Of a DNA stretch of 39,567 nt, positions 1-9,629 are shown one piece after another. Positions within the stretch are counted from its first letter, which is position 1. Every line of letters begins with the position of its first letter. A program made the position numbers and the translations under genes. The notes under the pieces are model-generated. The model had not been told where the DNA came from. It did no database searches and worked only from the letters and a program-made list of their open reading frames with translations. Source of the DNA: CAZMNF01 sp964567595 (lineage in GTDB: Bacteria; Bipolaricaulota; Bipolaricaulia; RBG-16-55-9). The stretch lies in assembly GCA_964567595.1 (NCBI GenBank), contig CAZMNF010000016.1, positions 1-39,567 on the forward strand, written 5' to 3'.

Positions 1-386
1 TCCTCGACCAACTCGACGAGCACCCCACTGAGGCTCTTGGGGTGCAGAAACGCCACGCGGTTGCCGCGGAACCCGGTTCGGGGCTTGTCGTCAACCAGAT
101 GAACCCCTTGGGCGTCCATCTCCCGGAGGCTGGCCTCAATGTCGGGCACGGCCAAGGCGACGTGATGCATTCCCTCGCCCGCATTGTCGAGGTACTTCTG
201 GATGGAGCCCTCGCCGAGCGGCTGGATGTACTCCAGCTCGACCTCGCCCACGGGCACCATGCTGACCTCCACGTTGAAGTCCTCCACGACGCGCCGGTCA
301 TGCTCCTGAAGCCCGAGAATTCGCCACTGTTGCAGCGCTCGATCCAGATCTTGAACCGCGATCCCGATGTGGTGGAGTCTCATCAT
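1..386 (-). CDS. mce: methylmalonyl-CoA epimerase, C-terminus cut by window edge
   Basis: Glyoxalase-fold (VOC) metalloenzyme that interconverts the 2S and 2R forms of methylmalonyl-CoA between the carboxylase and the mutase. The visible 128 codons begin MMRLHHIGIAVQDLDRAL, the typical N-terminal metal-binding His motif of the family. They continue through a second repeat (EGMHHVALAVPDIEASL, RTGFRGNRVAFLHP) to a C-terminal segment VLVELVE that carries the last metal ligand (Glu). Usual length is about 130-150 residues, so only a few residues are missing beyond base 1. The ATG at 386 is preceded by AAAGGA at 5 bases; a second ATG follows at once at 383. It lies 86 bases downstream of the mutase on the same strand, so it is probably the last visible gene of that operon. 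Identification is firm. Confidence 0.93.
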   Translation of the reverse strand, partial: MMRLHHIGIAVQDLDRALQQWRILGLQEHDRRVVEDFNVEVSMVPVGEVELEYIQPLGEGSIQKYLDNAGEGMHHVALAVPDIEASLREMDAQGVHLVDDKPRTGFRGNRVAFLHPKSLSGVLVELVE

Positions 387-472
387 CTGCGTCCTTTCTC
401 GATTCGGCCGATGGATCGCACACGGGCAGGCGGCTGGCCCGCGCTCCGTCGGATCCGACCGTCGGCCCCTCC

Positions 473-2089
473 TCAGTACGCCACTGGCTCGTGGTAGTCG
501 CCGTGCTCCGCCCGGAGCGCATCGCAAATCTCGCCGACGGTCGCGTAGGCCTGGACCGCCTCGAGAATCAACGGCATGAGGTTCTCGTCGTCCGTCCGAG
601 ATGCCCCCTGAAGTCGGGCCAACGCGTCGTCGACGCGAGCTTGATCCCGCGTCTCGCGGAGCTCGTGGAGCCGGTCGACTTGGCGATCGCGCACCGCCGC
701 CGGGACGGTCTGGATGTCGGGCTCAGGTTCCTCGTCGTCGCGATAGCAGTTGACGCCGACGATCGGCCGCTCGCCCGAATCGGCTTCCTGCTGTTTTCGA
801 TAAGCGCTCTCGGCAATCTCCTGCTGCACGTGGCCGGCATCGATGGCCGCCGGCATGCCGCCCATGTCGTCGACGCGCGCGATGATGGACTCCGCTTCCG
901 CCTCGAGCTCGTCGGTCAACGATTCGATCGCGTAGGCGCCGCCGAGCGGATCGACGGTATCGCCCGCGCCGGACTCCTCCGCGATGATCTGCTGCGTGCG
1001 CAACGCCAACGTCACGGCACGCTCGCTCGGCAGGGCCCAGGCCTCGTCGTAGGAGTTCGTATGCAGCGACTGGGTGCCGCCGAGAACCGCCGACAACGCT
1101 TCGAGGGTCGTCCGGATGACGTTGTTGAGCGGCTGCTGAGCGGTCAGCGAGGACCCGGCCGTCTGCGTGTGGAAGCGCAGCCGCCGAGATTTTTCATGCT
1201 CGGCACCGAACCGGTCCCCCATCAGTCGGGCCCACAGCCGTCGCGCCGCCCGGAACTTCGCGACTTCCTCCAAAAAATGCCGATCGGCGGAGAAGAAGAA
1301 CGACAGCTGCGGCGCGAACGCATCAACGCCCATGCCGCGTTCCTGGACAGCGTTGACGTAACTGATGGCGTTGGCGAACGTGAAGCCGAGCTCCTGCGCG
1401 GCCGTCGCGCCGGCCTCGCGCAGGTGATAGCCGCTGATGGAGATCGGGTTCCACTTCGGCAGGTGCTCGGCCGCGTACGTGATCAAATCCGTGGCGAGCC
1501 GCATGGAGAACTCGGGGGGGAAAATGTAGGTCTTGCGGGCGATGTACTCCTTGAGGATGTCGTTCTGCGTCGTGCCGGCAATCTGCGTGTAGCGAACGCC
1601 TTGCGTCTCCCCCACAGCCAGATACATCGCCATGAGAATCGCCGCGGGCGCGTTGATCGTCATCGACGTCGAAATTTTCTGCAGGGGGATCTCGTCGAAG
1701 AGGCGTTCCATGTCGGCCAACGACGGCACGGCCACCCCGGCCTTGCCGACTTCCCCTTCGGCCAGCGGGTGGTCGGAGTCGTAGCCCATCTGCGTCGGCA
1801 AATCAAACGCCACCGACAGCCCCGTCTGGCCCTGCTCGATCAAGTACCGATAGCGTCGGTTGGTTTCTTCGGCCGTGCCGAAGCCGGCGTACTGGCGCAT
1901 CGTCCAGGTCCGCCCGCGATACATCGTGGGATAGATCCCGCGCGTGAACGGCGGCTCGCCGGGGAAGCCGAGGTCGCGCTCGGGGTCGAGGTCCTCGACG
2001 TGCGAGGGGTCGTAGGAGCGCTCGAGCTCAATCTCGGAGTCCGTCTTGAACGCGCTCTTCCGCTCCGTCCCGTCGGCCTCATTCGCCAT
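473..2089 (-). CDS. mcmA: methylmalonyl-CoA mutase, large catalytic subunit without B12 domain
   Basis: Catalytic TIM-barrel subunit that isomerises (R)-methylmalonyl-CoA to succinyl-CoA with adenosylcobalamin. The substrate-binding string known from the Propionibacterium enzyme is intact: Y53, T55, M56, R60, T63, R65 and Y67 (TMYRGRTWTMRQYAG), and R185 in IARKTY. Tyr and Arg at these places distinguish methylmalonyl- from isobutyryl-CoA mutase, which has Phe and Gln. The protein is 538 residues and ends without a cobalamin-binding DxHxxG domain, so the small B12 subunit must be encoded elsewhere; it is not in this window. I prefer ATG 2089 (MANEADG) because GGAGGT stands 7 bases before it. 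The ATG at 2104 lacks such a site. The start overlaps the end of the biotin carrier gene by 11 bases, indicating translational coupling. Confidence 0.95.
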   Translation of the reverse strand: MANEADGTERKSAFKTDSEIELERSYDPSHVEDLDPERDLGFPGEPPFTRGIYPTMYRGRTWTMRQYAGFGTAEETNRRYRYLIEQGQTGLSVAFDLPTQMGYDSDHPLAEGEVGKAGVAVPSLADMERLFDEIPLQKISTSMTINAPAAILMAMYLAVGETQGVRYTQIAGTTQNDILKEYIARKTYIFPPEFSMRLATDLITYAAEHLPKWNPISISGYHLREAGATAAQELGFTFANAISYVNAVQERGMGVDAFAPQLSFFFSADRHFLEEVAKFRAARRLWARLMGDRFGAEHEKSRRLRFHTQTAGSSLTAQQPLNNVIRTTLEALSAVLGGTQSLHTNSYDEAWALPSERAVTLALRTQQIIAEESGAGDTVDPLGGAYAIESLTDELEAEAESIIARVDDMGGMPAAIDAGHVQQEIAESAYRKQQEADSGERPIVGVNCYRDDEEPEPDIQTVPAAVRDRQVDRLHELRETRDQARVDDALARLQGASRTDDENLMPLILEAVQAYATVGEICDALRAEHGDYHEPVAY

Positions 2090-2630
2090 CGGCGTCACCT
2101 CCATCGGCGGACTCGGGCGGCTGGATGAGGCAGAGCTGCTGGCCGCGCTTGACCTCTTGGCCGACCTCCAAGGCGAGATCGTCGATCACCCCGGGCGCCG
2201 GAGCGCGGATCTCGTTCTCCATCTTCATCGCGTCGACGACGACCAGCCCGTCGTCAGCCTCAACCGCCTGACCCTCTTCGACCAGCACCTTGGTGACAAT
2301 GCCGGGCATAACGGCTTCGACGGGAACGCTCGTGCCCGTCGTTGCCCCTTGCTCATGGAGCCAACGGCGCAGCTCGTGAACGCGAGCCGACTCGGCTTGG
2401 GCGTCGAACGTGCGCCCGTTCCAGTGGATCTGCAGCTGGCCATCTCGGCGCCCCATCCAGATCGTTTCGCGACGGCTTCCGATCTCGAGCGTGTACAGGT
2501 CGCTGTTCGGATGCGCATGGAGGTCGATGGGCAAACGCTCACCATCGTCCCAGATCGCCCACAGTTGGCCGTCGGCCTCGTCCAGCCCGATCTCGAGCGT
2601 TCGGTTCTGGATCTCCACGACCCAGCTCAT
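2079..2630 (-). CDS. biotin carboxyl carrier protein of acyl-CoA carboxylase
   Basis: A 183-residue carrier that swings carboxybiotin between the biotin carboxylase and the carboxyltransferase. The C-terminal 75 residues form a biotinyl domain with the attachment motif VVDAMKMENEI; the modified lysine is K136. Glycines of the hammerhead fold (VMPGIVTKV, APAPGVIDD) are present. Residues 1-95 are beta-rich (EIGSRRETIWMGRRDGQLQI) and resemble the linker/BT region found before the biotinyl domain in fused alpha subunits of propionyl- and methylcrotonyl-CoA carboxylases. The usual fused alpha chain therefore appears here as two proteins. ATG 2630 overlaps the biotin carboxylase stop in an ATGA, with GGAGG just upstream, so the two are translationally coupled. 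The acidic C-terminus overlaps the mutase start. Confidence 0.92.
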   Translation of the reverse strand: MSWVVEIQNRTLEIGLDEADGQLWAIWDDGERLPIDLHAHPNSDLYTLEIGSRRETIWMGRRDGQLQIHWNGRTFDAQAESARVHELRRWLHEQGATTGTSVPVEAVMPGIVTKVLVEEGQAVEADDGLVVVDAMKMENEIRAPAPGVIDDLALEVGQEVKRGQQLCLIQPPESADGGDADGE

Positions 2631-4117
2631 GGTCTCGACCTCCGGACGGTCGGCTGGTCGCGATGATCGCCGATCGCCTGCAGAAATCGGGCCCGATTGG
2701 TGCGGCGCTCCAACGCCGCGGCCGTGGCCAAGCGCCGCAGCTCATCCGTCGACAGCTCGGCCTCGCCCATTTCGTCGATGAAATCCGTCGTGTAGCTGCC
2801 ATCGCCGAACGAGGCTTCGGCCAACGCCCGCCGATGGAAGCCGACCGTGGTCGTCACGCCGGCGATGAGCGTCTCGGCCAACGCGCCATCCATGCGGCGG
2901 ATGGCGCGTTCGCGGTCCGGCCCCCATGCGACCAACTTGGCAACCATGGGATCGTAATAGGGAAGGACGTCGTCGCCGCGGGCCACGCCCGCATCCAGCC
3001 GCACCCCCGGACCGGCCGGCCATATCAACTCCTCGATCCGCCCCGTGGCGGGAATGAAGCCCATCAAGGGGTCTTCCGCGTAGATGCGACATTCGATGGC
3101 CGCGCCGCGCGGGGCGATCTCGGATTGCCGCAGACGCAACGGGTGCCCCGCGGCGATGTCAAGCTGCTCGCCGACGAGGTCGACGCCCGTCGTCGCTTCG
3201 GTGATCGGATGCTCAACCTGGATGCGCGTGTTCATCTCCAGAAAGTAATATTGATCTTCGTCGACGTCGTAGATGAACTCCACGGTGCCGGCGCTTCGGT
3301 AGTCGCACCCCTCGGCCACGGCAACCGCCGATTCGCCCATCTCCTGGCGGGTGGCCTCGTCCAACAGCGGCGCCGGCGTCTCCTCGATCAGCTTCTGATA
3401 GCGCCGTTGCACCGAACACTCGCGTTCGAACAGATGGATCGCGTTGCCGTCGTTGTCGGCCAGCACCTGGACCTCGATATGCTTCGACCGCGGGATAAAT
3501 TTCTCCAAGTAGACCGACGGATCGCCGAAGCTCTTCTCCACTTCCGAGACAGCCCGCTCGAAAGAATTTTCCAATTGATCCTCGCTGTCGACGCGGCGCA
3601 TGCCCTTTCCGCCGCCGCCGGCTGCGGCCTTGATGAGCAACGGGTAGCCGATCTCGCGCGCGGCGTCTCGGGCCGTCGCGACGTCGGCGATCGGATCATA
3701 GGCACCGGGCACGGTCGGCACGCCCTGGCGCTTGGCCGTCTGGCGGGCCGAGAGCTTGTCCCCCATCCGGCGCATCGACGCGCCCCTCGGGCCGACAAAA
3801 ACCAGCCCATGGGCTTCGACCTGCTCGGCAAAGTCGGCGTTCTCCGAGAGGAACCCATATCCGGGATGGATCGCGCCACATCCGGTCTCCTGCGCAATCT
3901 CAATGATGCGATCGGTGCGCAAGTAGCTCTCTGAGGCCGCCGCCGGGCCGAGCCGATGGGCCTCGTCGGCCAAGCGCGTGTGCAACGCCCAACGGTCCGG
4001 GTCGGAATAGACGGCGACGGTTGCGATCCCGCGCTCGCGACAGGCGCGGATAACGCGAACGGCGATCTCGCCGCGGTTGGCGACCAGAACTTTGTTAAGC
4101 GCATTCAGTCCAGCCAT
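2627..4117 (-). CDS. biotin carboxylase subunit of acyl-CoA carboxylase (AccC-like)
   Basis: ATP-grasp enzyme of 496 residues that carboxylates biotin on the neighbouring carrier protein using ATP and bicarbonate. The N-terminal KVLVANRGEIAVRVIRAC, the glycine-rich ATP loop AAAGGGGKGMR (164-173) and the catalytic EMNTRIQVEHPITE segment (from 294) are all intact. It is about 45 residues longer at the C-terminus than a stand-alone AccC. The tail (STDELRRLATAAALERR) looks like the start of the linker found in fused acyl-CoA carboxylase alpha subunits. ATG 4117 has only a weak, distant AAGGAAG. It lies inside the last codons of a hicA remnant, so translation may be influenced by readthrough of that fragment. 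It is first in a coupled operon with the carrier, mutase and epimerase. Confidence 0.95.
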   Translation of the reverse strand: MAGLNALNKVLVANRGEIAVRVIRACRERGIATVAVYSDPDRWALHTRLADEAHRLGPAAASESYLRTDRIIEIAQETGCGAIHPGYGFLSENADFAEQVEAHGLVFVGPRGASMRRMGDKLSARQTAKRQGVPTVPGAYDPIADVATARDAAREIGYPLLIKAAAGGGGKGMRRVDSEDQLENSFERAVSEVEKSFGDPSVYLEKFIPRSKHIEVQVLADNDGNAIHLFERECSVQRRYQKLIEETPAPLLDEATRQEMGESAVAVAEGCDYRSAGTVEFIYDVDEDQYYFLEMNTRIQVEHPITEATTGVDLVGEQLDIAAGHPLRLRQSEIAPRGAAIECRIYAEDPLMGFIPATGRIEELIWPAGPGVRLDAGVARGDDVLPYYDPMVAKLVAWGPDRERAIRRMDGALAETLIAGVTTTVGFHRRALAEASFGDGSYTTDFIDEMGEAELSTDELRRLATAAALERRTNRARFLQAIGDHRDQPTVRRSRP

Positions 4118-4255
4118 TGGAGAAACGCTTCCTTCGACAGTTCGGCATCACGCAGGATCGTCTTGAGCAACCCGTGCCCAAGTTCTTCACCTTGATGGCC
4201 AGGGACGGTGATCACCCTGACCGTCCTCGTGTTTCAATCGCACTCGATCGATTCG
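4105..4255 (-). pseudogene. hicA: hicA-family mRNA interferase toxin remnant, truncated and frameshifted
   Basis: Two reading frames read in sequence give one HicA/YcfA-like C-terminal half. From 4255 one frame reads RIDRVRLKHEDGQ. It must then shift to the frame that continues VRVITVPGHQGEELGHGLL and KTILRDAELSKEAFLQWLD, ending at TGA 4107-4105. Typical HicA proteins read (V)RLKHEDGR-VTVPxHxGxELGxGLLRxILRDAxLSxEEFL, so the match spans the frameshift. The N-terminal half with the catalytic glycine-serine-histidine stretch is absent; the upstream frame is stopped at 4258-4256. No HicB antitoxin is visible. The fragment ends inside the start of the biotin carboxylase gene and lies downstream of the predicted operon promoter, so it is now part of a leader. 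Confidence 0.72.
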
Positions 4256-4263
4256 TCAGAAAT

Positions 4264-4293
4264 AACGTATCACGGTGGCTTTCCGAAGCTCAA
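4264..4293 (-). promoter_or_regulatory. predicted promoter of the carboxylase-mutase operon
   Basis: On the minus strand, -35 TTGAGC (4293-4288) and -10 TACGTT (4269-4264) are separated by 18 bases. The TG one base before the -10 makes it an extended element. Transcription would start near 4257, giving a leader of about 140 bases that contains the hicA remnant. It is back to back with the carboxyltransferase promoter. Prediction from sequence only. Confidence 0.5.
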
Positions 4294-4302
4294 CACGAGC
4301 GG

Positions 4303-4332
4303 TTGCTCGACCGCGTCCGCACGGCGTATAGT
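4303..4332 (+). promoter_or_regulatory. predicted promoter of the carboxyltransferase gene, leaderless
   Basis: TTGCTC (4303-4308), an 18-base spacer and TATAGT (4327-4332). The ATG at 4340 follows the -10 by only 7 bases and has no ribosome binding site. The transcript should therefore begin at or next to the start codon. Confidence 0.6.
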
Positions 4333-4339
4333 CTAGCCG

Positions 4340-5947
<1,608 letters not shown>

Positions 5948-7793
5948 CCGGCAAGCCCTCCATCTCCATGATGGTCAGGGCGTTCGTCGTCGGGCAGGGC
6001 CCCTCGCGCAGCGTGTAGTCGAAGTGCATCGCCCCGTCCGCCACGTGCTCGCGGAAGTGCATGTTCCGAATGCGGTTTGATTCGTCCTCGAGCTGGGCCA
6101 GCTCCAAGTCGTGCGTGGAGATGACGCCCACGCCGTGCTTGTCGACGAGGTGCTCCACGTAGGCCCGACTGCCGAGGAGCCGCTCGCGGTTGTTCGTCGC
6201 GCTGAAGATCTCGTCAATCAGAAAGAAGACGGGATACGGGTGCCCCCGATCGAGCTCGTCGAGCAGCGTCCGCAGTCGTTTGACTTCCGCATAGAAATGG
6301 GAAATGCCGTCAGCGATGGAGTCGCTCGGGCGAATGCAGGTGTAGAGCCGCAACGGAATCGTCGATAAGGCAGCGGCACAGACGGGCCCTCCCGCGAAGG
6401 CCAATCTCAAATTGATCCCGATCGTCCGTAGGAACGTGCTCTTGCCCGCCATGTTGGACCCGGTGACGATCGTGATCGAGCCCAGCCCGTCCGTGGCGAA
6501 GTCGTTACTCACGCGGTGGTCGCGCGGGATCAGCGGATGGCCGAGCGCGCTCGCCTCGAACGGCACCCGGTTATCGTCGGATGGGGACCGGAATTGGGGG
6601 AACGCGTAGTCGGGATGGAGATCGGCAAAGTTGGCCAGCCCGATCAACGCCTCCAGATCGAACCAGCGCTCCAGCCAGAGGGACAGCTCCTCGGCGAGCG
6701 ACGACTTCAACGACCGTAGCCGATGCGCGAAATACAGATCCCAGGGAACCAAGAGATTGAGCGGCAGCCAGAGCGGGTGGCGCTGCATGCTTGCCGCGCC
6801 CGCAACCCGGCTCACTCGGGCCAGTTCGGCAGACGGCTGCCGATGGGGATCGCGGAACGGCAGGCAGTGCCGGCCCAACTCGGGACAGTCGGCATAGCTG
6901 ACCGTTTCGAGCTCGCGGAAGATCGACCGCAGTCGGCCAAGCAGGCGCTCCAGCGTCGATGCCTCGGCGAACAACGTCCCGACGTGTCGGGCCTGGCGAT
7001 AGTACAGCACCACGTAGGAAACCAGCGATCCCAACCACAGCGGGGGCAAGGCGCCCAAGAGCCATCCCCCAACGAGCCCGACGTTCAGCAGCGCCAGACC
7101 GCCCAGCACGGCCAGCATGGGGCGCAGCCCATCCTCCGTGTGGTCGGCTTCCAGCCAGTCGACCACGCGCGGAGCGCCGTGGCGGGTCGCCTGGGTCGCC
7201 ACGTCGCGTCGCGCGGCGAAGCAGAGCTTATCGCGAAAGCGGGAGCGCGGCACGAGCTCGCGCACGATGCTCTGGCGGCGCCGCATCTGCTCAGGATCCA
7301 GCTCGGTCTCTAGCAGCCAGTCACGGAGCCGCTCGCTGCCGCCGTCCGTGACCGCCACGTCGAGCAGCTGGTGGAGCGATCCCTCCCCCACCAGGTGCAG
7401 ATCGGCAAACGGATGACGCTCGTCCGCCGCCTCCGAGCGCGGCTCGGGCAGCTCGTCCCAGTGCTGGGCCTGGCGCGCCAGGTGCGTGCGCTTGATGGCC
7501 CGCCAGTGCTCGGCGCGCGCGATCGCGCGCTGGACCCGCCCGTGGATGAGCACGCTGCCGATGAACCCGACGGCCGAGAGCAGGATCGCGCCGTTCAACA
7601 CCCACGTGGCCTCCGCGACGAACGAGGCCAACAGCCCAATCGCAACAGCGCTCGCGAACCCGACTCGAGCGCGCGTCCAGCGCGTGCTCTGTCGTGCCAA
7701 GCCGTCGAGGCGGCGGTTGAGCCGCTCGACGTAGCGGGTCAGATGAGAACCGCGGTCGCGGGCCTCCGGGGCGGGCTCGGGCGCCATGGAGCG

Positions 7794-8204
7794 CTACTTC
7801 CAGACCTGCCAGAACGGGCGACTGGTGAGCTCGGCCGTCAGGTCCGTGCCATCGAAGCGGACGTTCAGGTCCATCATGTGCTGCCGGCCGTCGTCCCGCT
7901 CGACGCGCAGGGCCAAATGGGCTTCGCCCTGGAAGCCGCCGTCGCCGATCTGAAAGTCGACGTTGGCCGAGGTCGGCTCGACCAGCGTGATCACCGCGTC
8001 GGGGTTCTCGCTCTCGCTGACAACCCGGATCTGTCGATCATCCAGGGCAATCTCGAGGCCCTCCACCAGGTCACCCGGCAGGTTGCCCTCGCCCTCGACG
8101 GCCACCGTCTCCACGCCCTGCAGCGGCTGCGGGGCCGGCCACAAGAACACGATCGCGCCCGTGAGCGCCAGCACCCCCAGCGCCATCAATAGCGTCCGTT
8201 TCAC
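7794..8204 (-). CDS. small membrane-anchored protein of unknown function
   Basis: About 136 residues starting at GTG 8204 (VKRTLLMALGVLALTG). The GTG is preceded by AAGGAG at about 8 bases; longer in-frame starts upstream run through the predicted promoter and are unlikely. Residues 2-22 form a single membrane helix or uncleaved signal anchor (TLLMALGVLALTGAIVFLW) followed by a proline-rich stretch. The remainder is an acidic, beta-rich extracytoplasmic domain (DDRQIRVVSESENPDAVITL, HLALRVERDDGRQHMMDLNV) ending WQVWK. It has no cysteines and no motif I recognise. It lies 6 bases upstream of the membrane MutS-like gene, so a shared role at the membrane is possible but unproven. Confidence 0.75.
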   Translation of the reverse strand: MKRTLLMALGVLALTGAIVFLWPAPQPLQGVETVAVEGEGNLPGDLVEGLEIALDDRQIRVVSESENPDAVITLVEPTSANVDFQIGDGGFQGEAHLALRVERDDGRQHMMDLNVRFDGTDLTAELTSRPFWQVWK

Positions 8205-8234
8205 GTTCGTCACTCCTTCCATGGCAATGGCTCC

Positions 8235-8262
8235 AGTATAGCAAGCGAAGGGCGGGTATGAA
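8235..8262 (-). promoter_or_regulatory. predicted promoter of the small membrane protein / MutS-like operon
   Basis: On the minus strand, -35 TTCATA (8262-8257), a 16-base spacer and -10 TATACT (8240-8235). It would give a leader of about 25 bases carrying the AAGGAG site of GTG 8204. Confidence 0.5.
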
Positions 8263-8509
8263 TCCGGGGAGCCAAGCTTCGGTGGAACGTGTCCATGGAA
8301 ACGTCCATGGATGGGAGATCTGAAGGATAGGGGAGGGCCCGGCCTGGGAACCGTGCACCTCAACCCCTCACCCCGCGCTCGCCGCCGGAGGTCGTAGCAG
8401 CGGCAAGATGGCGTGCGATGGCCGGGCCCCCCAGTCGACCCTAGCAGGCCCGCGTTAACACAGCGTTAACAACCGGGAATCCCCTTGAATTGCGGGCAAA
8501 ATACTGGAG
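8263..8509. other. intergenic region between trpS and the small membrane gene
   Basis: No convincing gene is seen here. It holds two copies of GTCCATGG 12 bases apart (8291-8298 and 8303-8310), about 30-50 bases upstream of the predicted -35. It also holds two copies of GCGTTAAC 11 bases apart (8452-8459 and 8463-8470). Helical spacing of short palindromic cores suggests protein-binding sites. No hairpin with a T-run that would end trpS transcription is apparent. Confidence 0.4.
8452..8470. repeat. two direct copies of GCGTTAAC at 11-base spacing
   Basis: GCGTTAAC-ACA-GCGTTAAC. Each copy contains the palindrome GTTAAC. The copies sit on one DNA face, about 40 bases after the trpS stop. This may be a regulator site or chance; no nearby promoter is obvious. 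Confidence 0.3.
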
Positions 8510-9517
8510 CTACGTATCGGCTAAGGGGCCGACGCCGATGCGCGCTCGGATGTCGTGGACGGTCTGCCGAGCGACGGCGCTGGCGCGCTCGGCGCCCAGC
8601 TTGAGGACGTCCTTGGCGTCGCCCTCGGAGAGCTGTTGACGGCGCTCGCGCACGGGGCGGAGCGTCTCCATGAGGTGCTCAAACAGCGTCTCTTTCAGGT
8701 CAGCGTACTTGAGGGTGCCGCTGTCGTAATCGCCGTGGAGGCGGTCGTAGACGTCCGACGGCGCGGTCAGTCGCAGCAGTCGGAACAGGTTCTCCACGCC
8801 CGGGCTCATTTCCTCCCCCTGCGGGCCGACGTCGGTGACGGCGGACTTGACCTTCTGATGGATGCTGTCCTCGGCTTCCATCAAGCCAATGACGTGTTTG
8901 TCGCCGTAGCTCTTGCTCATCTTCTTGTCGGGATCGGCCAAGGAGCGGATCCGGGGCGCCTCGCTCAGCCACCACTCCGGCTCGGCGAAATAGTCGCCGA
9001 GATAGCTGTTGAAGCGTCGCGCGATGCGCCGGGTCAGCTCGACGTGCTGGACCTGATCCTCGCCCACGGGGACGGCCTCGGCGTGATACATGAGGATGTC
9101 GGCGGCCTGGAGGACGGGGTAGTCAAAAAGCCCGGCGCTGACGAACGCCTCGTTCTCCTCCGCCTCGTCGCGGACCTCCTTGAACTGGGTCATGCGGGTC
9201 AGGTCGCCGTAGCTGGCGAACGCGTTGAGCGCCCAGCACAGCTCCATGTGTTCGGGGACGTGCGATTGGGCGAACAGCACCACCCGCTCCGGATCGAGGC
9301 CACAAGCCAAGAGATCGAGCACCATGTCGATGGTGTCCTGACGGAGCTCGTCGGGGGCCCAGTCCACAGTGATGGCATGGTAGTCGGCAATGAAAAAGTA
9401 GCACTCGTAGCGCTCGTCCTCTTGGAGCTGGACCCACGGCCGATTGGCCCCGAAGTAGTTGCCGATATGGGGACGACCCGTGGGCTTCTGTCCGGACACA
9501 ATGCGCGTTTGGGCCAT
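8510..9517 (-). CDS. trpS: tryptophanyl-tRNA synthetase
   Basis: Class I aminoacyl-tRNA synthetase of 335 residues that charges tRNA-Trp. It has the HIGH-type motif PHIGN (16-20) and the KMSKS loop exactly as KMSKS (199-203), both in the expected spacing. GQKPTGRPHIGNYFGA at the N-terminus and DYPVLQAADILMYHAEAVPVG in the middle are family hallmarks. Length matches the usual 330-340. ATG 9517 is chosen because GAGGAGG lies 7 bases upstream; an upstream ATG at 9562 falls within the predicted promoter. It is monocistronic, with its own promoter facing away from the amidohydrolase operon. No T-box or Trp leader is visible in the 35-base leader. Confidence 0.97.
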   Translation of the reverse strand: MAQTRIVSGQKPTGRPHIGNYFGANRPWVQLQEDERYECYFFIADYHAITVDWAPDELRQDTIDMVLDLLACGLDPERVVLFAQSHVPEHMELCWALNAFASYGDLTRMTQFKEVRDEAEENEAFVSAGLFDYPVLQAADILMYHAEAVPVGEDQVQHVELTRRIARRFNSYLGDYFAEPEWWLSEAPRIRSLADPDKKMSKSYGDKHVIGLMEAEDSIHQKVKSAVTDVGPQGEEMSPGVENLFRLLRLTAPSDVYDRLHGDYDSGTLKYADLKETLFEHLMETLRPVRERRQQLSEGDAKDVLKLGAERASAVARQTVHDIRARIGVGPLADT

Positions 9518-9552
9518 CAAACTGCCTCCTCGTTCGGAACGGGAACGCCCGA

Positions 9553-9581
9553 AGCGTAGCACGGCCGCGCACGGCCCGCAA
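9553..9581 (-). promoter_or_regulatory. predicted trpS promoter
   Basis: On the minus strand, -35 TTGCGG (9581-9576), a 17-base spacer and -10 TACGCT (9558-9553), leading to a short leader with GAGGAGG before ATG 9517. Confidence 0.55.
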
Positions 9582-9590
9582 GCCCTGCAG

Positions 9591-9620
9591 TTGCGACGGG
9601 GCGTGACGGCCAGCTATCAT
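9591..9620 (+). promoter_or_regulatory. predicted promoter of leader peptide, amidohydrolase and rpsO-pnp
   Basis: TTGCGA (9591-9596), an 18-base spacer and TATCAT (9615-9620). The next ATG is at 9630, 9 bases after the -10, so the first transcript base would be close to that codon. Confidence 0.5.
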
Positions 9621-9629
9621 TGCTCAACG

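Noticed and set aside
491..2128. Long open frame antisense to the methylmalonyl-CoA mutase gene
   Set aside because: It lacks any family similarity and mirrors the GC-rich codon pattern of the real gene. Similar antisense frames lie opposite addB, addA, the sugar permease and the ABC ATPase.
4105..4255. Intact hicA made by programmed frameshifting
   Set aside because: There is no slippery sequence at the junction, and the N-terminal half with the catalytic histidine is missing, so a remnant is simpler.
8205..8363. N-terminal extension of the small membrane protein up to 8363
   Set aside because: The extension runs through the predicted -10 and -35 and is not protein-like. GTG 8204 has a good ribosome binding site and puts the membrane helix at the N-terminus.
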